Assembly (NCBI RefSeq): GCF_001412535.1
Contig: NZ_CP011774.1
Location: forward strand, 1,049,501 to 1,113,500
DNA from: Limnohabitans sp. 63ED37-2
GTDB lineage: Bacteria > Pseudomonadota > Gammaproteobacteria > Burkholderiales > Burkholderiaceae_C
Length of the DNA: 64,000 bases
Reading direction: 5' to 3'
A program made the translations under genes and the position numbers. The notes below the pieces were generated by a model. The model was not told the origin of the DNA, searched no databases, and saw only the letters and a program-made list of their open reading frames with translations. This document shows, in pieces, positions 51,927-60,616 of the stretch (the first letter of the stretch is position 1; each line of letters starts with the position of its first letter).

Positions 51927-53021
51927 TCAAACGTGCTGCAGAGGCCACAAGCGGTCTCTGTCGATGTCGTGAAGGTCCGCACAACCGGTCAGGGCCATGG
52001 TGGCTTCGAACTCATCGCGCATCAGGCGCAGCACATGCGCGGCGCCGCGGGCACCCGCATGGGCCAGGCCATACAGGGCGGGGCGGCCAATCAGCGCGGC
52101 ATCGGCCCCCAAGGCCAGTGCTTTGAACAAATCGGTGCCGCGCCGAATGCCGCCATCCACCAGCACCAGCGCTTGCGGGTGGTGTTGGCGAACGGCTTGC
52201 ACGATGCCCGGCAGCAACTCGGCAGTGGCCGGCAGGGTGTCGAGCACGCGGCCGCCGTGGTTGCTCACGATCACACCTGCTGCGCCCAGATTCAGTGCTT
52301 GCACAGCGTCTTGCGGGTGGGTGATGCCCTTGAGCAGCACGGGCAGGCGGGTCTGGCCCATGAGCCACTGCACATCGGCCCAAGTGGGGGCGGCATCGGC
52401 CAAGCCCCCGGACAGGCCTGTGCGGGGTTTTTTAGGGGGGGCTGAGTTCGGCCAATGCGCCGCCTTCACGCCTTCGGGCAAAGGCATGCCATGGCGGCGT
52501 TCGCGGTCTCGCACGCCCTGCACCGGGGCATCCACGGTGAGCACCAGGGCTTCAAAACCAGCGGCTTCAACCTGTGCCAACAGCTCGCGCAGGGCACCCC
52601 GGTCGGCCAGCCAGTACAGCTGAAACCACAAGGGGCCACGTTCGGCGTCGGACGCCACCAGAGCCGCCACGTCGTGCAAAGGCGTGCTGGTCTGGTGCGA
52701 CAGCACCATGCCGCAGCCTTGCGCGGCAGCGGCCAAAGCCATGCCCGATTCGCCCTCTGGGTGCGCCCAGCGTTGGTAAGCCATGGGGGCCACCAGCAGC
52801 GGCATGGGCCATTTGCGGCCCAACAAGCGGCCACTTGTGTGGCCACCGCGCAGGTCTTGCAACACGCGGGGCAACAAACCCAGACTTTGCCAAGCGGCCA
52901 CGTTGTGGCGCAGCGTGATTTCGTCTGCTGCACCGCCGCTGAAATAGGCCCAAGCCGCCTCGCTCAGCGCCGCTTGTGCGGCGCGTTCGTGGTCTTGCAG
53001 GTTGACGATGGGCTGGGTCAT
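51927..53021 (-). CDS. FMN-dependent alpha-hydroxy-acid oxidase/dehydrogenase
   Basis: The family oxidises L-2-hydroxy acids such as lactate, glycolate or mandelate to 2-oxo acids. The 364-residue TIM barrel has YFSGGAADEITLRHN (27-41), the substrate-binding Lys231, catalytic His255 and Arg258 in SNHGGRVLDTL, and the FMN phosphate site LVDGGIRRGTD (287-297). All key residues are present, so it should be active. It has no membrane segment. It lies between piuC and tonB on the same strand (32 and 16 bp gaps), a place where no such enzyme is expected. Confidence 0.92.
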   Translation of the reverse strand: MTQPIVNLQDHERAAQAALSEAAWAYFSGGAADEITLRHNVAAWQSLGLLPRVLQDLRGGHTSGRLLGRKWPMPLLVAPMAYQRWAHPEGESGMALAAAAQGCGMVLSHQTSTPLHDVAALVASDAERGPLWFQLYWLADRGALRELLAQVEAAGFEALVLTVDAPVQGVRDRERRHGMPLPEGVKAAHWPNSAPPKKPRTGLSGGLADAAPTWADVQWLMGQTRLPVLLKGITHPQDAVQALNLGAAGVIVSNHGGRVLDTLPATAELLPGIVQAVRQHHPQALVLVDGGIRRGTDLFKALALGADAALIGRPALYGLAHAGARGAAHVLRLMRDEFEATMALTGCADLHDIDRDRLWPLQHV

Positions 53022-53053
53022 GGTGTATGCGGGTTGCGGGTTCAAAGGGCAGA

Positions 53054-53743
53054 TCAGGTGTTGGCCCACTGGCGCAGCAGCTGGTGATAAACCCCGGTCA
53101 AAGCCGTGGTCTCGGGCGTTTCGCCGTGTTGTTCGCGCAGCTTGAGCAGGTTCATGTCCAGATCGAACAGAATGCGGCGCTGCTCGTCGCTTCGCACCAT
53201 GCTTTCGACCCAGAAAAAGCAAGCCAGGCGCTGCCCGCGTGTGACGGGCGTGACCTCGTGCAAGGTGTTGCCGGGGTACAGCACCGCGTGGCCTGCGGGC
53301 AGCTTGACGCGGTGCACCGTGCTTTGGTCTTGCGCACTCAGCTCGCCGCCTTCGTAATCATCGGGGTCGTTCAAAAAGACGGTGCACGACAGGTCGCAGC
53401 GCACGCGCTCGCCGTCGGCACGCAGTCGAATCGCGTTGTCAATGTGCCAGCCGTAATGCGGAAATTCAGGCGTGTAGCGGTTGATGCGGGGTGTGAAAAC
53501 CTTCAAAGGCAAGGCCGCTGAAAAGAAGGTGCTCGACTGGTCCAGCCCACCGAGCACCCATTGGCGAATTTGCGCGGCCACCGGGTGTTGGTGCGGCAGT
53601 TGCAGGTTGTCTTTGACCGTGCGGGCTTGCTTGCCCGCACTCTCCCGACCGTCCGCCCAGTCCGATTCGGGCAGGGCCAGCAACAGGTTGCGGGCCTGGC
53701 GCACGGTGTCCGCTGTGAGCAATTCGGGCAGGAAACGGATCAT
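53054..53743 (-). CDS. piuC: Fe(II)/2-oxoglutarate-dependent PKHD hydroxylase, PiuC/YbiX type
   Basis: The 229-residue product is a prolyl-4-hydroxylase-like dioxygenase. Iron ligands His100 and Asp102 (GWHIDNA) and His162 (NTLHEVTPVT), with Arg172 for 2-oxoglutarate, are all present. YbiX/PiuC genes regularly sit next to catecholate receptor genes such as fiu, and the same pair is seen here, 13 bp downstream of the receptor. Substrate is not known for the family. Confidence 0.93.
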   Translation of the reverse strand: MIRFLPELLTADTVRQARNLLLALPESDWADGRESAGKQARTVKDNLQLPHQHPVAAQIRQWVLGGLDQSSTFFSAALPLKVFTPRINRYTPEFPHYGWHIDNAIRLRADGERVRCDLSCTVFLNDPDDYEGGELSAQDQSTVHRVKLPAGHAVLYPGNTLHEVTPVTRGQRLACFFWVESMVRSDEQRRILFDLDMNLLKLREQHGETPETTALTGVYHQLLRQWANT

Positions 53744-53756
53744 GTGGGTGGCGTCC

Positions 53757-56048
53757 TCAGAATTTGTAGGACGCGGTGATTTGCGTCAAACGGCCTGCAC
53801 CCGGGATGTAGTGACCGGGGTACAACTGGTCGGCATACAGCTTGTTGGTGACGTTGCTCACATTGGCTTTGAAGCTCAGGGCATCGCTGTAGGTGTATTC
53901 GGCCATCAGGTCACCGACCACAAATGAGCGCACTTCAAACTCGGACCGTGTCGGGGTCTGGCGGCCACGGAACGTGACGCCACCGCCCACACGCCATTGG
54001 CTGCTGACTTGGTAAGTGGTCCAAGCGCTGCCGCTGTGCACCGGGGTCAGGGCCGGGCGATCGCCCACGCGTTCACCTGCAGCGCCTTGGCTGCATGCGC
54101 CTGTGGCAGGGCAGGGTGCTGCCTTGCTGACTTTGGCGTCCGGCATCCAGGTGAAGGAGCCAAACACTTCCCATTTCGGTGTCAAGCGACCGGCCACATC
54201 GATTTCCAGGCCCGAGGCATAACGGCTGCCCGTCAGCGTGACCACGGGCAACAAGGGGTCGGTGTTGCGCTCGTTTTTCTTGGTGGCGCGGAACAGGGCC
54301 AGACGGGTGGTGAAACGTTTGTCGGCCGAGTCGAGTTTGGCCCCCAACTCCCAGTTTTCCGATTGCTCGGGCGGCGTGTCCGCGTTGGCGGCGCCCAGCG
54401 AGTAGGTGTCGCCTGAGGTGTTGAACGACGTGCCATAAGACAAGTGGAAGGACTGCAAATCGCTCGGCTGGAACAGCACGCCTGCACGTTGGCTCCACTC
54501 GCCGACCTTCATGCGGTAGCGGGTTTTGGCACCGTTGTCGGTGGCATTCGTGGGGTTGCCGAACTGGTCGTAGTCACCTTTGAGGCTGTCGTAGCGCAAG
54601 CCGCCCAGCACTTTCCACTGGGGTGCCACTTGCACCAGGTCTTGCAGGTACGCGCCCCAGCCGGTGCTGCTGTACTGGTTGTTCACACGCAGCACGCGGG
54701 TGCTTTCGTCGCGCCATGCCCCATCGTTCGGTGTGCCGATTGTGGTGCTGGGTTTGGTGAGGTTCACACCGCCTTGGGCACCGGCTGTGCGGGCGGCATA
54801 CACGGTTTTGTCTTCGGTGGCCAGATCGAAGCCGGCCAGCAGTTCGTGTTTCAAGCCCAGTGCCTGAAACTTCTTGCTGAAGTCACTTTGCACATGGAGC
54901 GTGTCCATGTCCTGGATTTTCAGGTTGGTGCCGCGGTTGATGACCGTGTTGGGGCCAAGGGTGGCCAAACTGACGGCTTGGCCCCCAGGTTGGCTGGCGG
55001 CGTTGGCAAACCGCACGGTGCCAGCCCTTTGATCGCGTTCGTACTGCCCCTTGCGGATTTGCGTTTTCAGCTCGCTGTCGGCCGAAAAGCGGTGCGTATG
55101 ACTGGCCGTCAAATGTGTGGCGCTGCCCGCGTTGTAGTCGCTCGCCATGCCGTAATAGGCCGTGGGGTCCAGCGGCAAGATGGTGGCTTCCAGCGGAGAG
55201 GACGTGGTGCTTGGGCGAATCCAGGGCATGCCGTAGTTCATGCCGTTTTGGTTGTTCAGGTGGTACAGCCCAACTTGGAACTCGTCCTTCTCGCCAATAC
55301 CCCAGCGGTAAGCCCCAGCGATGCCTTCCTTGTCGAGTGAGCTGCCTGAGCCGTTGTTGTCGGCTTGGGTTTTCATCACATTCAGGCGCAGCGCGGCGCT
55401 CTCCCCCGTTTGTTGGTTGAAATCGCCCACCAGTCGCACATGCTTGTGCGAGCCCAAGGTCAAGTCCACTTGGTTTTCGTCCATCAGGCGCGGGGTTTTG
55501 CTGACTTGGTTGACTGCGCCGCCCGTGGAGCCACGGCCAAACAGCATCGAGGCCGAGCCGCGCAGCACTTCAAGGCGGTCCAGGTTGAAGGTGTCGCGCT
55601 CATAAAAAGCCGGGTCGCGCACGCTGTCGACAAACACATCGCCTGTGGCTTGCAACGAAAAACCGCGCAGACGGATGTCTTCTTCGCCACCTTCGGCTGC
55701 TAAAAAACTGATGCCAGCAGTGTTCTTCAATGCTTCTTTGAAGGTGTCCAGGTTGCGGTCATCGATCAGTTTTTCGGTCACCACGGTCACCGATTGCGGA
55801 ATGTCGCGCAGTGCTTGTTTGCCTTTGCCGATGCGGGTTTCGGTGGTCCGAACGCTGTTCTTGCCTTCGGCGATGTCGGCTTCAGCCTTGTCCTTGACCG
55901 TCACGGTTGTGAGGGTCTTTTCTTCGGGCTGGGTTTGTGCCATGGCGGCAGGCGTGGCCGAGAGCGAACCGGCCAGCATCATGGTGGCCAGGGGCAACAA
56001 TTTGGCCGGGGGCTGCGTGTTTTGGGTGTGTTTGTATCTTTGAGTCAT
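53757..56048 (-). CDS. TonB-dependent siderophore receptor (Fiu-like)
   Basis: The 763-residue outer-membrane receptor has a signal peptide (cleavage near ATPAAMAQ), a plug domain (DIPQSVTVVTEKLIDDRNLD, then GFSLQATGDVFVDSVRDPAF and RLEVLRGSASMLFGRGSTGG) and a 22-strand barrel ending in a final aromatic F. The plug features and the adjacent piuC point to the catecholate/xenosiderophore class. I start at 56048 (MTQRYKHTQN); ATGs at 56063 and 56078 are alternatives. First gene of the leftward iron run. Confidence 0.93.
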   Translation of the reverse strand: MTQRYKHTQNTQPPAKLLPLATMMLAGSLSATPAAMAQTQPEEKTLTTVTVKDKAEADIAEGKNSVRTTETRIGKGKQALRDIPQSVTVVTEKLIDDRNLDTFKEALKNTAGISFLAAEGGEEDIRLRGFSLQATGDVFVDSVRDPAFYERDTFNLDRLEVLRGSASMLFGRGSTGGAVNQVSKTPRLMDENQVDLTLGSHKHVRLVGDFNQQTGESAALRLNVMKTQADNNGSGSSLDKEGIAGAYRWGIGEKDEFQVGLYHLNNQNGMNYGMPWIRPSTTSSPLEATILPLDPTAYYGMASDYNAGSATHLTASHTHRFSADSELKTQIRKGQYERDQRAGTVRFANAASQPGGQAVSLATLGPNTVINRGTNLKIQDMDTLHVQSDFSKKFQALGLKHELLAGFDLATEDKTVYAARTAGAQGGVNLTKPSTTIGTPNDGAWRDESTRVLRVNNQYSSTGWGAYLQDLVQVAPQWKVLGGLRYDSLKGDYDQFGNPTNATDNGAKTRYRMKVGEWSQRAGVLFQPSDLQSFHLSYGTSFNTSGDTYSLGAANADTPPEQSENWELGAKLDSADKRFTTRLALFRATKKNERNTDPLLPVVTLTGSRYASGLEIDVAGRLTPKWEVFGSFTWMPDAKVSKAAPCPATGACSQGAAGERVGDRPALTPVHSGSAWTTYQVSSQWRVGGGVTFRGRQTPTRSEFEVRSFVVGDLMAEYTYSDALSFKANVSNVTNKLYADQLYPGHYIPGAGRLTQITASYKF

Positions 56049-56049
56049 G

Positions 56050-56068
56050 GTGATGCGAGTCATTGAGA
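56050..56068. promoter_or_regulatory. Weak Fur-box-like sequence at the receptor start
   Basis: The 19 bp contain GATGCGAGTCATTGAGA, which resembles the Fur consensus core TGAGAATCATT. It touches the assumed start codon of the receptor, so it can work only if transcription begins very close by or if the true start is downstream. Confidence 0.28.
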
Positions 56069-56220
56069 GTGGGGACATGGCAAAACGAGGTTTGCCGCTT
56101 CGTTCAATGGCTGGCTATCACCCCCGGAGCGTTGTCCGGCGTGAATGGCTGGCTGTTTAAGTTGCACCTGCCTGGTTTCAGCGGACTGAAATCAGGCAGG
56201 GCTTTGGGTGATGTCGCGCT

Positions 56221-57264
56221 TTACTTGAAGCCCACGCGGTCCAGCATCTGCTGCACCTTGATCTGGTTCATGCCCACGGCACTGATCGGGATCAGCTCGC
56301 TTTTGAAGCTGCCGCCTGTCATGGCTTTGAGGGCCGGGTTGTCAAAGCTCACGCCTTTGGCCGCGGGCCACTCGTTGTTGCCATTGGCAAAGTGGTTTTG
56401 CGCAGCCGGGCTGGCCAGGTATTCCAGGAACTTGACCGCGTTGTCGGTGTTTTTGGCATGGCGGGCCACGGCACCACCGGCCACGTTCACATGCGTGCCC
56501 CAAGAGTTTTGGTTAGGGAAGACCACACCGATTTTTTCGGTCACCGCTTTGTCGGCCGGGTTGCTCGACCGCATCATCCGGGCCAGGTAATAGGTGTTGG
56601 TCACCGCCACGCCGCATTCACCCGAGGCCACGCCCTTGATCTGGTCGGTGTCACCGCCTTTGGGGCTGCGGGCCATGTTGTCCACCAGACCTTTGAGCCA
56701 GACTTCGGTTTTTTGTGGACCCAGGTGCTCGGTCATGGCGCCAAACAGGCTCAGGTTGTAAGGGTGCGAGCCGCTGCGTATGCAAAGATGGCCCTTGAAC
56801 TTGGCATCGGCCAGCTTCTCGTAGCTGTCCACATCGGTTTTGCTGAACTTGAGTTTGTCGTACACGATCACACGCGCCCGTGTGGACAGGCCAAACCAAG
56901 CGGTGCCGCCGTTGTCCGCCGTTTTGGCACGCAAGTTGGCGGGAATGGCTTCCTCGAGTTTGGCCGATTTGATGGGCAAGAAGAGACCATCGACTTCGGC
57001 ACGCCACAAACGGGCGGCGTCCACCAGCAAAATCACATCAGCGGGGGAGGCTGCACCTTCGGCTTTCAGGCGGGCGAGAATACCGGCATCATCGGCATCG
57101 ACGCGGTTGATCTTGATGCCGGTGGCTTTGGTGAAGTCGCTGTACATGACTTCGTCGGTCGGGTAGTGGCGGGCCGAGTAGATGTTCAGCACTTTGTCTT
57201 GCGCCATGGCCGATGCGGCGCTCAGGAGGCAGACGATGCTCAACAAAGATGGGGACAGGGTCAT
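56221..57264 (-). CDS. Fe(III) ABC-transporter periplasmic binding protein (FbpA/FutA-like)
   Basis: The 347-residue product has a signal peptide (cut after SAMAQ, about residue 21) and the family features NIYSARHYPTDEVMYSDFTK, STRARVIVYDK and the double-Tyr iron site NTYYLARMM. Membrane and ATPase partners are not adjacent in this window. A good Fur box lies 45 bp upstream. It is separated from the receptor run by a 172-bp gap, so it is likely its own transcript. Confidence 0.92.
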   Translation of the reverse strand: MTLSPSLLSIVCLLSAASAMAQDKVLNIYSARHYPTDEVMYSDFTKATGIKINRVDADDAGILARLKAEGAASPADVILLVDAARLWRAEVDGLFLPIKSAKLEEAIPANLRAKTADNGGTAWFGLSTRARVIVYDKLKFSKTDVDSYEKLADAKFKGHLCIRSGSHPYNLSLFGAMTEHLGPQKTEVWLKGLVDNMARSPKGGDTDQIKGVASGECGVAVTNTYYLARMMRSSNPADKAVTEKIGVVFPNQNSWGTHVNVAGGAVARHAKNTDNAVKFLEYLASPAAQNHFANGNNEWPAAKGVSFDNPALKAMTGGSFKSELIPISAVGMNQIKVQQMLDRVGFK

Positions 57265-57308
57265 GGTTTCTTTCGGTCGACTGGGTTAGATGGTGAGAGT
57301 TTAAACCA

Positions 57309-57327
57309 AATGCGAATAGTTATCAAT
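57309..57327. promoter_or_regulatory. Fur box between the iron-binding protein and patatin genes
   Basis: AATGCGAATAGTTATCAAT agrees well with betaproteobacterial Fur sites of the AATGCAAATAGTTATCATT form. It is 45 bp upstream of the leftward iron-binding gene and 17 bp upstream of the rightward patatin gene, so either or both may be iron-regulated. Confidence 0.7.
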
Positions 57328-57343
57328 AAGATTTGAGGAATAC

Positions 57344-58321
57344 ATGCATCAAGTGCAAGGGATAAGTCGAGGGCTTGGCGGCAAATCCGCAGAACCATCC
57401 AGGCTAGTGGGCGGTTTTCAGCGTGCTGTGCAGTGGCTCGGCTTGATAATGATCGGGGTGGTCTTGACGGCCTGCGGCAGTTTGCAGCCCACCAAGCCCC
57501 AAGAACCCGAGCTGCCGCCCACGGCCGAGCGGCGTGAGCTGCGGCTGGGTTTGGCGCTCGGAGGCGGTGCGGCGCGGGGCTTTGCGCATGTGGGTGTGAT
57601 CCAGGTGTTGGAGGAGGCCGGACTCAGACCTGCTCATTTGGCGGGGACGTCGGCAGGGAGTTTGGTCGCTGCCCTGTACGCCAGTGGCAAAACACCCGCT
57701 GAATTGGTGCGGGTGGCCGAGTCCATGCAAGAGGCCGAGATCACCGACTGGATGCTGCCCATTTTGAACCGGGGCGCTTTGCGTGGTGAAGCCCTGGCCA
57801 AGTACGTCAATACCCAAGTGGGCGGCAAAACCCTGGAACAAATGCAAATCCCGTTGGGGATCGTGGCCACCGATTTGGGCAGCGGCCAGGCCATCACCTT
57901 CCGCCGCGGCAACACTGGGGCGGCCGTGCGGGCCTCGAGTGCCGTGCCGGCTGTGTTCCAGCCGGTGCGCCTGGGCGACCGTGAGTACGTGGACGGGGGG
58001 CTGGTCTCTCCAGTGCCAGTGCGACAGACCCGCGAGATGGGGGCCAACTTTGTGATTGCCGTGGACATTTCCAGCGATCCAGAGGGCAACCCGTATGGCG
58101 ACGCTTTTCAGGTTCTGATGCAAACCTTTGCCATCATGGGCAAAAGCATCAACACCCTGGCACTCAAAGAGGCCGATGTGGTGATACGGCCTGCTTTGTC
58201 GGGTGTCAAAAGCGCTGATTTCAGTGCCCGTATGCGTGCGATAGAAGCTGGTCGTGTGGCGATGCGGGCGGCTTTGCCCGCCTTGAAGGCACGGATGGCC
58301 CAGTTTGAAGAGGGGCGATGA
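57344..58321 (+). CDS. Patatin-like phospholipase lipoprotein (second copy)
   Basis: The 325-residue product starts at an ATG with TGAGGAA upstream. It has a long N-region, then a lipoprotein signal with lipobox LTAC (Cys44). The patatin motifs are complete: GGGAARGFAH (oxyanion), GTSAGS (nucleophile Ser) and VDGGLVSPVPV (catalytic Asp). Unlike the patatin at 41577-42494, the DGG motif is standard. A shared intergenic Fur box with the iron-binding gene suggests regulation by iron. Confidence 0.88.
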   Translation: MHQVQGISRGLGGKSAEPSRLVGGFQRAVQWLGLIMIGVVLTACGSLQPTKPQEPELPPTAERRELRLGLALGGGAARGFAHVGVIQVLEEAGLRPAHLAGTSAGSLVAALYASGKTPAELVRVAESMQEAEITDWMLPILNRGALRGEALAKYVNTQVGGKTLEQMQIPLGIVATDLGSGQAITFRRGNTGAAVRASSAVPAVFQPVRLGDREYVDGGLVSPVPVRQTREMGANFVIAVDISSDPEGNPYGDAFQVLMQTFAIMGKSINTLALKEADVVIRPALSGVKSADFSARMRAIEAGRVAMRAALPALKARMAQFEEGR

Positions 58322-58387
58322 CCCAGCGCCGGTGAAGGCGATGGACCTGTGGGTGGATTGGTGCACCTCGCGGTTCACGCTGACTAT

Positions 58388-58419
58388 AAAAAAAAGGGCC
58401 GATCTTGCGATCAGCCCTT
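58388..58419 (-). terminator. Terminator after the phasin gene
   Basis: AAGGGC-C-GATC and GATC-A-GCCCTT form an 11-position stem with one mismatch, followed on the minus strand by nine T residues (58386-58394 region). It lies about 100 bp after the phasin stop. The convergent patatin gene ends 65 bp away on the other side. Confidence 0.72.
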
Positions 58420-58517
58420 GAAGGGATCTCTGTTTCCCAGATGAAATTCAAAGAGATCCGAGGAGACAACTTGCAAAACGACAGGACGGCACTTGCAAAG
58501 CCGGCCTGCCGTAAAAA

Positions 58518-59051
58518 TCACTTCTTCTTGCCAGCCTTGGGAGCAGCGGTTTGGGTCACAGCAGCCAGGTTGGTCTCGGCCATGTCAGTGGCTTGTTTGA
58601 CGGCTTTTTGCACGGACTCGAAAGCGGTGTTGGCAGCGGTCATGGCACCCTTCATCATGGCCACGGCTTGCTCGGAACCTGCAGGGGCGTTTTGAGCGGC
58701 GCTGTCGACCAAGCTGGCGAACTGCTTTTGGGCAGCCGCGGTTTGGGCTTCGAAAGCTTTGGTGAATTCGCTGCCAGTGCCGGACGCGATGTCATACAGG
58801 TGGCGGCTGTAAGCAGCGGTTTTTTCAGCCAAAGGCTGGAACAGGTTGGCTTGCATGGCCAGCAGTTCTTGGGCGTCTTTGACGCTCATGGCCGCTTGGG
58901 TGTTGTTGGCGGACTCGTCCAGGGCCGCCTTGGCCACGCTCAGGTTCAGTTCGACCATTTTTTCCACGCCTTCGAAGGCTTTGGCGGTCAGGCCAAACAG
59001 GGTTTCCACATTGGCTTTTTGCGAGGCAACGATTTGTTCGGGTGTCATCAT
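58518..59051 (-). CDS. phaP: Phasin-family protein (PhaP-like)
   Basis: Phasins coat polyhydroxyalkanoate granules. The 177-residue all-helical product has the betaproteobacterial pattern MTPEQIVASQKANVETLFGL, SVAKAALDESANNTQAAMSV and an Ala/Lys-rich end (APKAGKKK). The start at 59051 has GGAG 8 bp upstream. TTGCAGTGCAGCA at 59121-59133 resembles a PhaR-binding motif, and is intergenic. It suggests the cell stores PHA. Confidence 0.9.
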   Translation of the reverse strand: MMTPEQIVASQKANVETLFGLTAKAFEGVEKMVELNLSVAKAALDESANNTQAAMSVKDAQELLAMQANLFQPLAEKTAAYSRHLYDIASGTGSEFTKAFEAQTAAAQKQFASLVDSAAQNAPAGSEQAVAMMKGAMTAANTAFESVQKAVKQATDMAETNLAAVTQTAAPKAGKKK

Positions 59052-59237
59052 GAGGGGCTCCAGAGATAGGTTTGGTTTCAAGAAGACTGCGCCGTAACTG
59101 GCCGGGGCCGTACAACTTTGTTGCAGTGCAGCATAGTTTGAATTTTAGGGTTTACACCGAGTATTGCAAGGGGATGGGCCTGATCTTGGCTCAGTTTAGA
59201 GAGCGTTTTCTAGAATCGCCTTGCTCCTTATCAAACC

Positions 59238-60167
59238 ATGCACGCTTATTACGCCGACCACTTTGTCCTGCCCCTGCCCGAAGGCCACCGCTTTCCGATG
59301 CGCAAGTACAGCCGTTTGCGCGACCGCCTGACGCAGGAGCTGCCCGGGGTGTTGATGCGCGAGGCGCCTGCCGCGAGTGATGGCGAGCTGGCGCTGGTGC
59401 ACACACCCACCTACATCCAGGGCGTGGCCACGGGCTCTTTGGAGGCTGCTTTGCAGCGGGAGATCGGTTTCCCATGGAGCCCGGCCATGGCCGAGCGGGC
59501 CCGCCGCTCGGTCGGAGCCACGGTGGCTGCGGCCCGCGATGCGTTGGTGCAGGGCGTGGCCGGCAACCTCGCAGGCGGCACGCACCACGCTTATGCCCAC
59601 AAAGGGGGCGGCTTTTGTGTGTTCAACGACATCGCCGTGACGGCCCGGCTGATGCAGGCCGAGGCCTGGCGACACCGACGCCAGACACTGAACGTGGCCG
59701 TGATCGACCTGGACGTTCACCAAGGCAACGGCACGGCGCACATTTTTGCGAGCGACCCGAGTGTGTTCACCCTGTCTCTGCATGGCGAAAAGAATTTCCC
59801 GTTCCGCAAAGAGCCGAGCGATTTGGACGTGGGCCTGCCGGATGGCTGCACCGACGAGCCTTATTTGGCGGCCTTGCACCAGGCCCTGCAATCGCTGCAG
59901 GACCGCTTTGACCCCCAACTGGTGATTTACCTGGCCGGGGCCGACCCGCACGAGGGCGACCGACTGGGGCGACTCAAATTGTCGATGGATGGCATGCAGG
60001 CCCGCGACAGGGTGGTCATGGATTGGGCTTGGCAGCGCAGGCTGCCGGTGGTGATGTGCATGGGCGGGGGTTACGGCCACGACATCGAGACCACGGTGCA
60101 GGTGCAAATGCAGACCTGGGATGTGGCTTTGGGTTATTGGCAACGCTGGCACAATCTCGGGCGATGA
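59238..60167 (+). CDS. Histone-deacetylase-family amidohydrolase
   Basis: Members remove acetyl groups from lysine, polyamines or other amides with a Zn ion. The 309-residue product has the active site intact: GGTHHA (113-118, His pair), DLDVHQGNG (157-165, Zn ligands Asp and His) and GADPHEGD (234-241, third Zn ligand Asp). It is most like the class IV/HDAC11 branch and bacterial acetylpolyamine/acetoin-linked relatives. It overlaps the next gene by an ATGA junction. Confidence 0.9.
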   Translation: MHAYYADHFVLPLPEGHRFPMRKYSRLRDRLTQELPGVLMREAPAASDGELALVHTPTYIQGVATGSLEAALQREIGFPWSPAMAERARRSVGATVAAARDALVQGVAGNLAGGTHHAYAHKGGGFCVFNDIAVTARLMQAEAWRHRRQTLNVAVIDLDVHQGNGTAHIFASDPSVFTLSLHGEKNFPFRKEPSDLDVGLPDGCTDEPYLAALHQALQSLQDRFDPQLVIYLAGADPHEGDRLGRLKLSMDGMQARDRVVMDWAWQRRLPVVMCMGGGYGHDIETTVQVQMQTWDVALGYWQRWHNLGR

Positions 60168-60616
60168 ATACGCCTGTTTCACCCATCACCAAACCCCAAG
60201 CCGACGCCCGCAGCAGCTACAAGGCGTTTCGCCCCATCAGCACGCGTTGGATGGACAACGATGTTTATGGCCATGTGAACAACGTGGTGTATTACAGCTG
60301 GTTCGACACCGCTGTGAACGCCACCCTGATCGAGCAGGGCGTGCTCGACATCCATGCGGGCAGCACCATCGGCTTGGTGGTGGAAACCCAGTGTTTTTAT
60401 TTCGCGCCCTTGGCGTTCCCTCAAACCATCGACGCAGGCATCCGCGTGGCCAAGCTGGGCACCTCCAGCGTTCGCTACGAGGTCGGCCTGTTTGCCCAAG
60501 GCGAAGACCTGAGCGCCGCCCGGGGCCACTTCGTGCATGTGTATGTGGACCGTGAAACCCGCCGCCCCGTGCCCCTGCCCACCGCACTCAAAGCATTTTT
60601 GGAGACATTGACATGA
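60164..60616 (+). CDS. Hotdog-fold acyl-CoA thioesterase (4HBT family)
   Basis: The 150-residue product shows the 4HBT signature TRWMDNDVYGHVNNVVYYSW, with the catalytic Asp in DVYGHVNN, and the hotdog helix that follows. Substrates are acyl-CoA or aryl-CoA thioesters; the specific one is unknown. Both neighbours overlap it by ATGA, so three genes are translationally coupled. Confidence 0.9.
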   Translation: MNTPVSPITKPQADARSSYKAFRPISTRWMDNDVYGHVNNVVYYSWFDTAVNATLIEQGVLDIHAGSTIGLVVETQCFYFAPLAFPQTIDAGIRVAKLGTSSVRYEVGLFAQGEDLSAARGHFVHVYVDRETRRPVPLPTALKAFLETLT

